The notes below the pieces were generated by a model. That model was not told where the DNA came from. It worked only from the letters and a program-made list of their open reading frames with translations, and searched no databases. A DNA stretch of 64,000 nt from Pyrenopolyporus hunteri (Eukaryota; Ascomycota; Sordariomycetes; Xylariales; Hypoxylaceae): contig CADCXC010000004.1 in NCBI GenBank assembly GCA_902806595.1, positions 496,001 to 560,000 of the forward strand, written 5' to 3'. Below are positions 21,757-32,780 of the stretch, piece after piece (the first letter of the stretch is position 1; every line of letters starts with the position of its first letter). The position numbers and the translations under genes are program-made.

Positions 21757-24700
21757 ATTGGGCAGGCCGTTGCAGGAGAAGCGTTACCGTTCACTAATAT
21801 TTAGATGTATCGATCCTTGGGTCTCGATGAATCCGGCCTCGTGAGGTCAGTCGCCGCGGGTGTGGGGGTTGTCGGGCTGCCGTGCTTTAATTGAAGGGTT
21901 GTCGCGCGGGTTTGTTGTATTTGCAACGGAGCGGGAAAGACAAGGCTGAGAATTGAATGTTTGTATAAATGAAAAATCGTGACGCCAATTGTGGATCCTT
22001 GGAGACGGCGACAACCTCTTAATAGCATATTAATGACAACAGCTTCATAACTACCCGTTTTAGCGATATTCTTAAGTAGTATTCACCTAATAGGTCGGAT
22101 AGCTCGAGTCGCTGCCGTTAACTCTCTTAAAAGAATCATACATCCCACACTCCTTTTTAACATTAAGATTTACGGCGGGTGTAGAACAGTGCAGAGCAAA
22201 TATGAGGCACCCCACGTCAGCCCATAGATATGTAGTAGTCAAGTAAAATCACAAGAGCTATTAAAGGATTATCGTGCCCAGCTATCTATTTTAAACAGTA
22301 AATTACTGAACGATTCCAGGATATGTCATAAAGGTGCGTTACCAACTTCCCCCCAAATCAATTCGTCTTGCTATATAATACCTACCTGTACTCCAAGCAT
22401 TGCATATGATAGCGCTATGTGCCACTGTAACTACAGAGGGCGTTAGCATGTACGCAGCCATTAAATCATCCACCTACCGCACCAAGCCCTACCCATGCTA
22501 ATCATATAATATTACTCGCTATAATTTAGGGCGCATAGCGCCGTATACCGCTATAATCATAGTGGCTTCTAGCACGGGCCTGCTAGCTACTCCCATCCGC
22601 GCACCTAGAAATAGGCCGGTACCTCATATTCTCGGGCTTTCTAAGGAGAGACTAAAGCTATGAAATAATAAGCAGTCCGAGGAACTGTAAAGTGTTATCT
22701 CAAAACCTTAGCTCTTGAGCCCCTCCAGATTTTTATTAAAACCCCTAACCAACGATAGCTTCTAGGGGATGTGGTGGGTATTACAAGCATTCTCTAGCAG
22801 ATAGGTATTAATTGATACCCCTGGCACGTCCTCTAGAACAAGGGAACAGCACCAACTAAGGTATTCCCCAGTCTTGACCCCGACCCATGTAGGATGCGCG
22901 CTGGCCCGCTGAGACCTCCGTTCGACATCGGAGTTTACGCGCTTCTAAGGAACACAAAGGCGGCATGAAACGCCTGCAGCACTCCAATTTTCGCCGTTAC
23001 TGTCATTTCATCAAAGGGGTGGAAGATAATATTCCAAGAGAATATTTCATTGGGTAAAAAGATGCTGAATTTATTATATCTGACTTACAACGAGGGGCTT
23101 ACGAAGTTGCGACCACCTCCCCCCCCAACAGCCTACTATATTTTTACCCTCTAACTGATCACAGACTTCTCCTCGACGATTCATGTCAATAGTGAATGTC
23201 CTTCCACTACGTCAATGGAATTTCCAGATTTAACTAGTGCAGTTACCAAGGCTTCTTAGCAACACTTCGAACGATTACAGCCGAAGATTCAATTACCTAA
23301 AAGTGTTTCATTACCATAAAGCATACGGTATATTAAGTCCTACATTCTATATTCGCAGCCCTTTGATCTAATTCTTCAGCTTTAACTACCTAAGCACTTA
23401 AGGTACTTTATAATATTGTACGAAGTAAAATTCTTCTTAATTATAACGCTATATACTGTGTATGCATTGCCTTCTTCCCTTGCCTTTAGGTGTTATCGCG
23501 TTTAAAGGAACATAAAGGAGCTTGGAATATTAACTTCTTTCACACGTATAAGCAGAATATAGCAATTCAAAAGCCCCTAACCTTAGGTAAGTAGGTACTC
23601 ATAAAACCTACCCCTTAGGCTGTGCACATAACTCCAAGCGACGCGACTCATGACACGTTAAGAACCTCCTCGACGATTACATTTTATCGTTCAACGAATT
23701 TAGTACCTTTTTCAACCCCTCGTTAAAGTGCACGCCCTTTGGCCGTCATCCTAGTGGATCCATTTATTCCAATTACCCTCTAGCTCACGGGTCGGGTCTT
23801 CCCCTCAGGCATTACAACGCCAAATGTGCCTGTAATCGTAGTGGACTTCAGCGCGTTTCCCGAAGCCATCCAACCCATACTATGGTGGGATGGGTAAGAT
23901 TTACGAGTGGGTCTTGTAGTCCTTCTATACTGGTTAAGGTTTAGCGTGGAATTGGTAGAAATTCGGACCTTTCAATAAAATTGAAGCTATTCAGAGATTT
24001 ACTATATAGTAAATTTAAATTTTTCGAAGTATACGTACGCGTTCGCGTTGTTCGGCAATAAGGTAGGCCGTATGGCAGTTTCTTAATCGAGCCATATTAG
24101 TAATTTTAATAAATAAGACTAATTCGAAGAAAAAAGGTATGGGAATAACTTCAATTGTAAAAAAGCGTACTTTATTTCGAATTACTTCAAAAAAGGGCTT
24201 TGTACCTGTGGATCGTAAAAGACGGTCTAGTACTAAATTAGTATGGTGGGCTGTCTAGCGCGACCCACAGGTACAAAAAAAATTCGTAAAACTTTGGCCT
24301 GCAACCATAGTAAGCCGGGTGTCACATATATATAATCAAACAGACCAGCAATTTAAGACCCTACTATTAAGTAAAATGAATCAATCTTGTAGCTCTATTA
24401 GGAGAGTTATCTACCTTTTTAGACACCTTTTAACTCGACCACTTAAGGACTAGTGTTATATCATATCGTATCGTATAATCCCGTCAGGCAGGATCATACG
24501 CTAAATGCATTGTACGTCACAGGGGTGGAGCTTTATTAGGAATGACTTAAATCGAGGGAGATAATTCTTCACCGACACTTTTGTGTATATTCAGAGGCAA
24601 CGACGAGAAACCAGGCCACGACATAGGTAATAGGTAAACACTAAAAATAAAAAGCGGGCTCAATATATTCGATATACCTGAAATAAGCCGTCCAGTCTTG

Positions 24701-25076
24701 CTCATTATGATATTTACTCCTCGTTGCCTGACCCACAGGTACGCGGTGGCAGGACCGCCAGCTCGTACTTCGGACACCTCAACTCCCTACGGCTTAACAT
24801 CAGCCCGTCAGCCGCGCAAATACCTAAACATCATAGCTCGGACACGGCTAGACTTCAACTACGAGGCTTCAACAACCCTCGTAAAGTGATTTACACTCCC
24901 TCGAGTACCTACTTCCATGATATTTTTATCAGCGAGCGAGGGGAAACACAGACTTATCTAGCCAGGCACCCAAATAATGTATAATATATATTGCCTATCT
25001 ACGTACGTTGGTAGACGTCCCTTGGCTTTTGAGAATAGATCCAAATACACCATCACTAATTGATAAGCATTGAAAA
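21757..25076. other. 3.3-kb gene desert
   Basis: No frame shows coding character between the U2A' start and the tannase start. The sequence looks AT-rich, with many TA dinucleotides (for example 23280-23460 and 23990-24190), as expected for a decayed, possibly RIP-affected insertion, although no transposase, reverse transcriptase or long terminal repeat is recognisable. It contains the 79-bp hairpin at 24199-24277. The short ORFs at 24547-24984 are mutually overlapping and unconvincing. Confidence 0.55.
24199..24277. repeat. 79-bp inverted-repeat (hairpin) element
   Basis: The arms 24199-24215 and 24261-24277 are 17 nt long and complementary at 16 positions (TTTGTACCTGTGG[A/G]TCG). The 45-nt interior is itself partly self-complementary, with TACTAA and TTAGTA at the centre, so the whole unit can fold into one long hairpin. 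A 13-bp copy of the arm end, GACCCACAGGTAC, recurs at 24730-24742. No target-site duplication is obvious. It may be a MITE-like remnant or a structured RNA. Confidence 0.7.
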
Positions 25077-26744
25077 ATGCGTTTATTTTCTAGCTTAATA
25101 TCTGTTTCAATACTATGCTTGATAGATCAGGCGACGTGTGCCCATCCGGGTGTGCGCCCAACATGCTCCCTCGACAATTTAGTTAACCACCTCTCTGCGA
25201 TCGATAGTCCCCTATCACGGAATTCATCAGTGTTATCAGTCGTCCCGGTGCAGCAGAATGGTAGTTACGGCGACTCTAACCCGCCCCAAGGTCTTCCGCC
25301 TCTTCTCTCCACCGGTCTACCCGATCTATGCGCCGTGGAGATCAATGTGACTTCTTCCGAGTCGTCCTCGTACGTCTTCGCCTTATTCCTACCGTTTGAA
25401 TGGAATTCGAGATTCCTTGCCATCGGTGGTGGCGGGCTTGGCGGATTCATCAATTATCTTGACATGGGCGCCGGCACCCACTACGGATTCGCTACTGTGT
25501 CTACGGATGGCGGCCATAAAGGGCCTCCCACCGACGCGGAATGGACCTACAAAAGCCCAGAGAAGCTAATCGATTGGGGCTCGCGCGCCATGCATGGGTC
25601 GATTGAGCTTTCGAAAGAATTGATCGAAGCATATTACGGCGCAGACATACAGTACTCATATTATTCGGGTTGTTCCACTGGCGGGCGTCAGGGTCTCAAG
25701 GAAGCACAAGTCGGCGCTGACAGTTTCGATGGTATGCTAATCGGAGCACCAGCCTGGTGGACGAGCCACCTAGCGGGCTTCTACGCGAAGATTAGCAAGG
25801 ACTACTATCCCATGGACGATCCGAAGAGCATCCCTAACGAATTGTTCTCGACCATCATAGCCCAGACCGTAGTTGAGCAATGCGACCAGGTCGACGGTGT
25901 CCAGGACGGAATCGTTAGCGACCCTGAAAATTGCCATCCCGACTTCGACGTATTATCCTGCGATAACCTCACTGGCAATTCGACTGCATGCCTCACGCCC
26001 TTACAGCTCGCAACCCTAGCTGAGGTCTACGCCGATTACATTATTGGATCGGAATTTGTACACCCGGGCTTCGAGCTCTCCTCGGAGTCTGGGTGGTCAC
26101 AGACCCTATTCACCGGCGTACCGATTGCACTAGGACTCGACTTCTTCCGGTATGCCGTATTCGAAGACCCAAATTGGCCGCTTGAGGCGTATAACGACAG
26201 CGTTTATGAGCGCCTAAAATCACTCGACATCGTAAAAGCGATCGATCCGGACCAGTTCGACATGTCGCCCTACCGGGACCAAGGTGGCAAGATTTTGATG
26301 TACCACGGATTATCAGACCCCACGATCCCCGCAAGGGCCTCTTCTTATTTCTATGAGCAGGTTGGGCTGGCCACCGGGACGTCCCATCCTATCACCGACT
26401 GGTTTCGTCTTTTTTTCGTCCCCGGTATGCAACACTGCGCAGGAACCGCACCAGGTGTGGATGCTCCGTGGCATATCAATGGTGGTGTGCAGAACTGGAT
26501 CATTGGCCCCGACGTGTTTTCCGTGCCCGGATTTCGCGATTCTAAACATGATGCATTGCTTGCTCTCATGGAATGGGTTGAAGGCGGCGAAGCAGTCGAC
26601 CAAATTATTGCAACAACATGGCGTAATTCGACTGTTCCGAGTTCTGGCGTTTGGAAGCAGCGCCCTATTTGCCCCTATCCGAAGAAGGCCGTATATGATG
26701 GTGTTAATGATGTGGACAATGCACAAAGTTGGAACTGCGAATAG
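25077..26744 (+). CDS. Secreted tannase/feruloyl esterase family hydrolase (555 aa)
   Basis: A single-exon gene with an N-terminal signal peptide (hydrophobic residues about 3-21, ending near ATCA). It is an alpha/beta hydrolase of the tannase family (Pfam tannase; fungal tannases and type B feruloyl esterases), which cleave ester-linked phenolic acids from plant cell walls or gallotannins. The nucleophile motif GCSTGGRQG contains S200 preceded by C199. D414 (SDPTIPA) and H453-C454 (QHC) complete the triad, with the family's CS-D-HC disulfide arrangement. A calcium-site-like DQVDGVQDGIVSDP loop is present. Several NxS/T sites fit a secreted glycoprotein. Which ester it prefers cannot be told from sequence. 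Confidence 0.93.
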   Translation: MRLFSSLISVSILCLIDQATCAHPGVRPTCSLDNLVNHLSAIDSPLSRNSSVLSVVPVQQNGSYGDSNPPQGLPPLLSTGLPDLCAVEINVTSSESSSYVFALFLPFEWNSRFLAIGGGGLGGFINYLDMGAGTHYGFATVSTDGGHKGPPTDAEWTYKSPEKLIDWGSRAMHGSIELSKELIEAYYGADIQYSYYSGCSTGGRQGLKEAQVGADSFDGMLIGAPAWWTSHLAGFYAKISKDYYPMDDPKSIPNELFSTIIAQTVVEQCDQVDGVQDGIVSDPENCHPDFDVLSCDNLTGNSTACLTPLQLATLAEVYADYIIGSEFVHPGFELSSESGWSQTLFTGVPIALGLDFFRYAVFEDPNWPLEAYNDSVYERLKSLDIVKAIDPDQFDMSPYRDQGGKILMYHGLSDPTIPARASSYFYEQVGLATGTSHPITDWFRLFFVPGMQHCAGTAPGVDAPWHINGGVQNWIIGPDVFSVPGFRDSKHDALLALMEWVEGGEAVDQIIATTWRNSTVPSSGVWKQRPICPYPKKAVYDGVNDVDNAQSWNCE

Positions 26745-27273
26745 ACAATCCCAACTCTGTTCTTCTAGCGTCTCTGGCGGGGGACTTACCACCTACTTTC
26801 GAGTTCGGCCCTCATCCAAGTAAATAGACTATGCGGCACATGTCTACAAGACAACTTGGATGAAGATAGATGATTGCGACTCGAATTATCTATGATATTC
26901 GAGCATTTCTTTACGAACGTCATATTAGAATAGGAACATGTTCATAGCCTAGGACAACTAGACGTTATTGTTTTCTTATCTTGAAGTTCAGCACTCGCTT
27001 GCTAGGTACCTATTATGGGTGCGACTCCTCCCTGGTGGCGTTATTTTAGGCTGACTGAGGATCTCAGCTACCTGCGGAAGGGCGTATTCGGGAACGTGCT
27101 TCGAAGCTCAGCCACATACAGACTACGAATTACAAATAAGCCTCGCAGGTCTAGATAAATAACTCATCTTAAGAAATAATTAATCCTATACCCACTGGTT
27201 CCTTGGAACAAACACACCTCTATCTTGATGATGATAATTCACTTGAGATATTGTTTAGGCACTCTTCGTGACG
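26745..27273. other. Intergenic region
   Basis: Spacer of about 530 bp between two plus-strand genes. One TAGGTACCTA word occurs near 27004. Nothing else is seen. Confidence 0.55.
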
Positions 27274-29083
27274 ATGAGATTCGTACCGGATCTATTCCAA
27301 GAACTCCGAGACAGACATTTCGCCTACCGTCGTGACTTCAGACCTAGCAAAACCCAAGTAATTGAACTAGAAAACTTGGAGGCAGTCTATCCCGGGGAAA
27401 TTTGACTTAAGTGGACTAACTAATGTCTAGGCCGAGTCACGTACGATTCGATCGTTTTTCGTGGAGCCAGACAGGTTTAAAGATTGGCTGGTGAACATAT
27501 TCCTCCAAAACACGTTCAACTCTGGATTAACCGCTGATATGGGACGTGCAGGGCCAAGTAGCTGCGGAAGACTCTCGTAATAAACGAAATGATAAGTTAC
27601 GTGTCATGTAAGTATTTGGAATTATATGTGACACGAGGGCTCCTATATACTTACCTAAACTATTCGACGTTTAACTTGCCTACACAGTCTTGGATACGTC
27701 GGCAAGGGGGCGGAATACGAATACATGATCCATGGTCAGGAATGGGCCAAGGAAGATATACAACCAAACCCCGGAATGGCTGCGCTGCCATTCTCGCAAG
27801 AGAACTGCCGTCTTCTGTGCCGAAATTTAAGACTACCACAGCTTACCCCCCTACTACCAACTCGAGGTGCGTCGGGACTAAGAGGCCACTTCCAGGTCAT
27901 GCAGTTTCCATCCGACGGCCATGGCGTCGTCTACGGTAAGATGGAAAATAAAATCCTTAAGAGTAATATTAGCTTAATTCATCCGTAGGTTTAACGTTGA
28001 TTGTATTCAACAGCCTGCTGATTGGCATGAAAGTAAGCGTTTCGATGTCGTACCGTCCATCCACGGGCGTCATCAACGCCCTACTTTTGGGAAGCGGTCT
28101 ACAGGATGGATTTGCCTGGTTACGGGAAGACTTGGAGCATATGCAACCTTTAGCCAGTAACCCTTTCCTTATCCCCACTCTAATCTGCCAACATCTCGCC
28201 GAAGCTATCAGCGTGTCCATAGACAACAACTTTGATCGATTGCACGAAATGGAGTTCGGAAGCGGCCAGATGGGGATCATGATGCTCGGGGGAGACGGGA
28301 CGCCGATGCCTCGGGGTAACTGCGAAAACCCAACTCTGTCAACCTCTGTTCTCGGAGTGGCCCAACGAGCTCTGGCTATAGAGGCCTACGTCAAGGGCCA
28401 CATATTGACGGTTCACATGATCAAGAGCGAGATCTCAGCGTTTCCGTGGAGGCAAATCCTATCCATAGACTACGACCAAGTACAAGAGCAAAATACGCTC
28501 ATTGTTAAGCAGCTAGAGTTCATTAGTCGGATGCTGGACTTTGCTCTTATCCGAATCGAGCATTTGAAACAACGAGCAAACGTTCAGGGAGTCGCTGTAA
28601 GTTCTCTCTGTGGTTATCTTCTTCGCTTACGTACCTTATTACCTAGCTCTTCTGACCCTTAGATTTCGATATTGACGTAAGCATTTGTGTTTAGATTGCA
28701 AATATCCTGGCCCAACGTAACAACGAGACCAACCGCAGGTTAACTGAAAGTAGCACAAGCATAGCTCATGATACGAGACGAGACAGCCTAGCTATGAAAT
28801 CAATTGCGATTTTAACGATGGTGTTTCTCCCTCCTACGTTCACAGCTGTAGGTAGCAAGCTAGAGAATGACACGATCGCGATGCATGTAACTAACGAAGT
28901 CACATGGCTAAGACCTACTTCAGCACCCCCGCTATAGCTGCAGTAGAGCCATCCCAGGGACTTTACTGGATTGTAACGGTACCGTTGACACTGGTTGTCA
29001 TAATAGTGTGGCTCTTCTCCTTGTATTATTGGTTTGGACCCAAATTATTTTCCCGCAGGAAAGATGGCCTCGTTTCTCCCTAG
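27274..29083 (+). CDS. CorA-like protein with two C-terminal TM helices (469 aa)
   Basis: Model: join(27274..27357, 27431..27576, 27688..27935, 27989..28596, 28695..28847, 28913..29083). The C-terminal third resembles a large group of fungal CorA-like proteins: a long helix (QEQNTLIVKQLEFISRMLDF, then IANILAQRNNETNRRL), RRDSLAMKSIAILTMVFLPP leading into TM1, TYFSTPA, and TM2 (LYWIVTVPLTLVVIIVWLFS). Related bacterial CorA proteins carry magnesium, but the GMN pore signature of true CorA is absent, so transport is not claimed. The N-terminal half (RSFFVEPDRFKDWL, EYEYMIHGQEWA) is unrecognised. The intron-2 donor is a weak GTAATA chosen because only it keeps phase; a stronger GTAAGT lies 31 bp downstream. 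Confidence 0.72.
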
Positions 29084-30215
29084 GCTTAGTAAAGCTCATA
29101 CAACCTCTTGGCTCTGGGTATTTAAGATAGCTTACGACTTCCCTTCTCTTTTCATCAGTCATTGGGTTTCAACTCAGCTCGGCAGTCTTGTCCACCACTT
29201 CATATGTGGGGGTTTCGTGGGTCTCGTCATTACTGGAAGGATAGGCAACAAGTTGGGTGCTCCATACCGTGAATTTCAAGGCTTTCTATAAACGAATATA
29301 TGAAAGACCAAGCGGGAGGAATATTGTGCCGATTATGAGGCGATTAGTATATCGAAGGACGAAAAGTCGTCGAGTACTAATATGATCTGGGTGTGAGGCT
29401 ATATAGGGGTAGATCCGGATTACATAATCAAGGACTCTGATAGGTATATGATCGACATATACGCGCGACATGAGAAGCTTGGGTAGAGGATATATTACCA
29501 ACCGGAAGATTTCAGCGTCTTTAGGGATCTGTTAATTCGAAGATATCTACATATCTTGGCGACCAACATGAAACCCAATATAATTATCCGAAAAACTGGG
29601 GACTAGGAGAGTTTTGGTCTGTGCCGGAAGCGCAACCGACAGGAGGGTTGAGTATTAGTAAGTTAAATTTCTGGGCGCCGTCTTCGTTAGTTTATCAGTA
29701 TCGACGCGAAGTAGCTGAATGAGCTCGTACTTACAGCCTTCTACAACGGATCGTCCCAAATATCTTGAAGATTTGGTACAGTGTTCAGTAGGTATTCTCA
29801 ACTTAGGTAGGTACCTAGGTAGGCGGTCGCTCCAGAAAGGGTCGTATCGAATAAGTATCCGTAGGTAGTTAGGTAGGTGGTCAACGGGACCATCCTGTAG
29901 TATCCCTGTATGCCATGGCGCCCTAATATGGTCCTGCCCAGCGGTTAGTAACTAACATGCCCTATCTAACGGCGTTATGAATTCTGTATGTGTGGCATTA
30001 GTAATGACCTACTGCATGCCCCGCCTCCCAAGGACGTTAAATAGGTACGCTACCTACCTACTGATTGTTTCGCTGCCCAGATATTCCATAGACTTTGACC
30101 TCGCAAAATCACAAGGTCGTTCCCTATCATCCTTATTATCCATCCCGGATACCACATAATCCAAGCCTAGGCGCCTTCTACGCATACACCTGAACTCCTA
30201 TTTGAATCACTCGTA
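29084..30215. other. Intergenic region with TAGGTACC words
   Basis: About 1.1 kb without a supported gene. TAGGTAGGTACCTAGGTAGG occurs near 29804-29824, with similar words at 29862-29880 and 30040-30060. The short ORFs (29034-29291, 29977-30159) have no recognisable content. Confidence 0.55.
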
Positions 30216-30709
30216 ATGTCGGGTTTCAAGACATACGCCTACCCTGGTGCGGGAGAATGGGCTCGTAAGGAGATGTCCTACTCCCAGGCCATTCGAGTTG
30301 AGAACCGTATCGTCTGTTCCGGCCAAGGTATGCACATTCTCATCTCTGTATTCCGAGTTAGTGGTACTCGAAACTAAATGAAACTACCTTAGGTGGCTGG
30401 GATCGCCAAACTCTCGAGTTTAAGAAGACGCTAGACGAGGAGATAGACCAGGCGTTCGAAAATGTTCATGAGAACTTAAAGCACGCTGGCGGTAAAGGGT
30501 GGACGCAGGTGTATCGTGTCCTGACGTATAGCACCGATATCAAAGCCACACACCAGCGTATCGTCGAAAATTTCCGGAAGTGGATGCCTGACCATCAGCC
30601 TGTCTGGACGGAGATCGGCGTCAAGGAGCTAGGCATGCCGACTATGCATATTGAGATCGAAGTTGAAGCTTATGACCCTGAGGGTGCGGTGGAGGCGGCT
30701 AAGAATTGA
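30216..30709 (+). CDS. RidA (YjgF/YER057c/UK114) family protein (142 aa)
   Basis: Model: join(30216..30327, 30393..30709). It has the single-domain RidA length and pattern: an early strand pair around SQAIRVENRIVCSGQGGWD, the central helix DEEIDQAFENVHENLKHAG, then VYRVLTYSTDI and the C-terminal MHIEIEVEAYDP strand. Many RidA proteins hydrolyse reactive enamines/imines made by PLP enzymes; others in the superfamily have different or unknown roles, and this one belongs to a divergent fungal branch with WTEIGVKELGMP. It is probably a cytosolic trimer. Intron 1 has GTATGC and TTAG ends and restores the GQGGWD glycine-rich turn. Confidence 0.85.
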
Positions 30710-31736
30710 ATCGATTAGATATTTAACCGGGTCTAGCTCTATTCTTTTTTGTTATACCTAATATAGGTAGGCAAGTAAAATACCAGCTCTAAGAGAACGT
30801 GTTTCATCAGGCTATGCTCTTTATTCGAGGGTCTATAATTACCGCCCGGTACTTGATACCTCTGAAAGAGGTACTTTTCCTATGCTCATTCCGAACAATT
30901 TCTTTAATCTTCTAAGACATGCCCACTTGTTACTTCAGGTAGGTACTTCTGTCTTTATGGCTACTAGGAACCTAGCTAACTGATACTTCGGAACTTCATA
31001 AACACTATGAAGTTAGGTATTAAAGCCTGAAATAATCTGAGAGAATAGGTCAACTGCCGAGGGAGCTCAATAAGTATCGCTTGGTAATCATCGCCAATGA
31101 GTAAATGTATGATGGAAATTACATAAATATCTCAATTTCATACCCGTACTATCATGAGTCAGGTAACCCAAGATATAGCGTATAGCAATATAAGAGTTTC
31201 CGTTCCCGAATGAGATCAGCGAGTTCCTCATCCTATGATGGAAATGACCCTATCTTCCATTGTATGGTGAGAAGCCCCGTCTTATGTACTAGTATTGGAG
31301 GATTCGAATTAATCCCTAGGCTCTTCCATACAATTTTAGACCTTGTACCATGGTATCCTAAACCTACACTATGATTTTTAGTCCAATTCCCCGGATATAC
31401 GTAGTCTTTCTTGTATCTACCTTGATTATTTGAGTAATGGAACATACTCAGGATAAGACATATGCCTGTGGTGCCTGTTGATGATCAGATTCTTTGAGCG
31501 ATGAGAAACCGTAGGTATCTTAGCAGCCGAGAACAATGAGATTGTTTGTGCCTAATGTCTCAAAATTCTGATACACTATATAAGCTGCCCCCAGAAATTC
31601 GAATACTAATGTATTCGAACAGCAAAATCAATAACAATCAATCATTAACAAGAGGGTTTGAGTCCAATCATTACCTATTTGGGATTCTTATATAGATCTG
31701 ATGAATGCGCTTACAACTTAGCGTCAATTCTCCAAT
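30710..31736. other. Intergenic region
   Basis: About 1 kb between two plus-strand genes. No gene or structured repeat is supported. Confidence 0.55.
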
Positions 31737-32780
31737 ATGAACATCAAAACCATCATTGGTAAAAACGGTAGTATTCTGGGCAGAATTCCTATCAAGATGA
31801 GCGGACAGTATTTTTACGAAAACGGCCTGTATGAGAGCGCAGCCAATCCGGCCCGAGGAGTAGACGCTGAAGCGCAAAGAAACTCAGGGGCTGGCATCAC
31901 CAATCCCGGCGAACGCGGACGTACTCTGCACGTCAACTCCTCCGCACACGCTCCACCGGTAAGCTGGAGTCACCACTCCAGGGGGGCCCAGACAAACGAA
32001 AACGAGCAGATCCGCGGACGAAGTCGCTCCTCTCATCAGCGAGCTGCTCATGATAGAGGCCGTAACGAGTCTAGAGCGGAACGTGAAGGTGGACGGGGAC
32101 GCAGTGCCGCACCATCTCAGAGAGATACGCCTCAGTTCTCATCAAGATCAGTTCCGGGCTTGGTCCAACATTTCATGAATACAAAGCTCCGGGATGATGG
32201 AGACTCGGATTGTAGTCCGGCCACGGAGAATGAGTGCTTTTTCCCCCGGCCCATGATAACGTTCCTAGTAGATATGCCCAAGATCGTTTGCCAGATTTGT
32301 AAGGAATCCGAGCTTAAGATGGCGGTGACGGCCAAGAAACCGGACAGTCATACCCCAAGTATTCTGCCGTGCGGCCATGTTGCCTGCCATGACTGCTTAC
32401 AGAAATGGCTGGAGAATAATCAATCATGTCCCTTCTGCAGGAAGACATTGACACACCGCCAGTGTCTACATGCTGTTAAGCCCATCTTACTTGCCTACGA
32501 CACTATTTGCACCTTGCCAAAGACGCTCTCTATGGGTGGCTGTATATCCCATATTTGTCAAGACTGTTATAACAAGGAAACCTTGGAAAAGGCGACCAGT
32601 ACATGGATGTCACTTGTGTCGGCAATAAGGCTAATGCGTAACAATAATGTGCCTACCGATAACGACAGCGCCAACGACGATGATGATGATGATGATGATG
32701 GGCAAGATATTAACGATATCTTCGAAAATGTTGCCTTTATGTATGGTTTGGATTCACTCGGGGGAGGAGAGGTCTGGTAA
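31737..32780 (+). CDS. RING-finger protein (347 aa)
   Basis: A single open frame. Residues about 60-150 are basic, arginine/serine/glycine-rich and probably disordered. A RING domain spans 185-234: CQIC, an insert, then LPCGHVACHDC and CPFC, giving the C-x2-C...C-x-H-x2-C-x2-C...C-x2-C spacing of zinc-binding E3 ubiquitin ligases. Downstream there are further cysteines (CISHICQDC) and a run of eight aspartates encoded by GAT repeats. Substrate and partner are unknown. A start at 31798 (MSGQYFYENG, purine at -3) is equally possible and would drop 20 residues without touching the RING. No introns are needed. Confidence 0.8.
   Translation: MNIKTIIGKNGSILGRIPIKMSGQYFYENGLYESAANPARGVDAEAQRNSGAGITNPGERGRTLHVNSSAHAPPVSWSHHSRGAQTNENEQIRGRSRSSHQRAAHDRGRNESRAEREGGRGRSAAPSQRDTPQFSSRSVPGLVQHFMNTKLRDDGDSDCSPATENECFFPRPMITFLVDMPKIVCQICKESELKMAVTAKKPDSHTPSILPCGHVACHDCLQKWLENNQSCPFCRKTLTHRQCLHAVKPILLAYDTICTLPKTLSMGGCISHICQDCYNKETLEKATSTWMSLVSAIRLMRNNNVPTDNDSANDDDDDDDDGQDINDIFENVAFMYGLDSLGGGEVW

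Noticed and set aside
22885..22955. tRNA-like CCGTTCGACATCGG stretch flanked by GCGC
   Set aside because: The T-loop would be 8 nt, there is no A box, and no anticodon arm can be folded by eye.
26313..26823. Two ORFs of about 160 aa opposite or overlapping the tannase 3' end
   Set aside because: Both are shadows of the intact tannase frame, without independent motifs.
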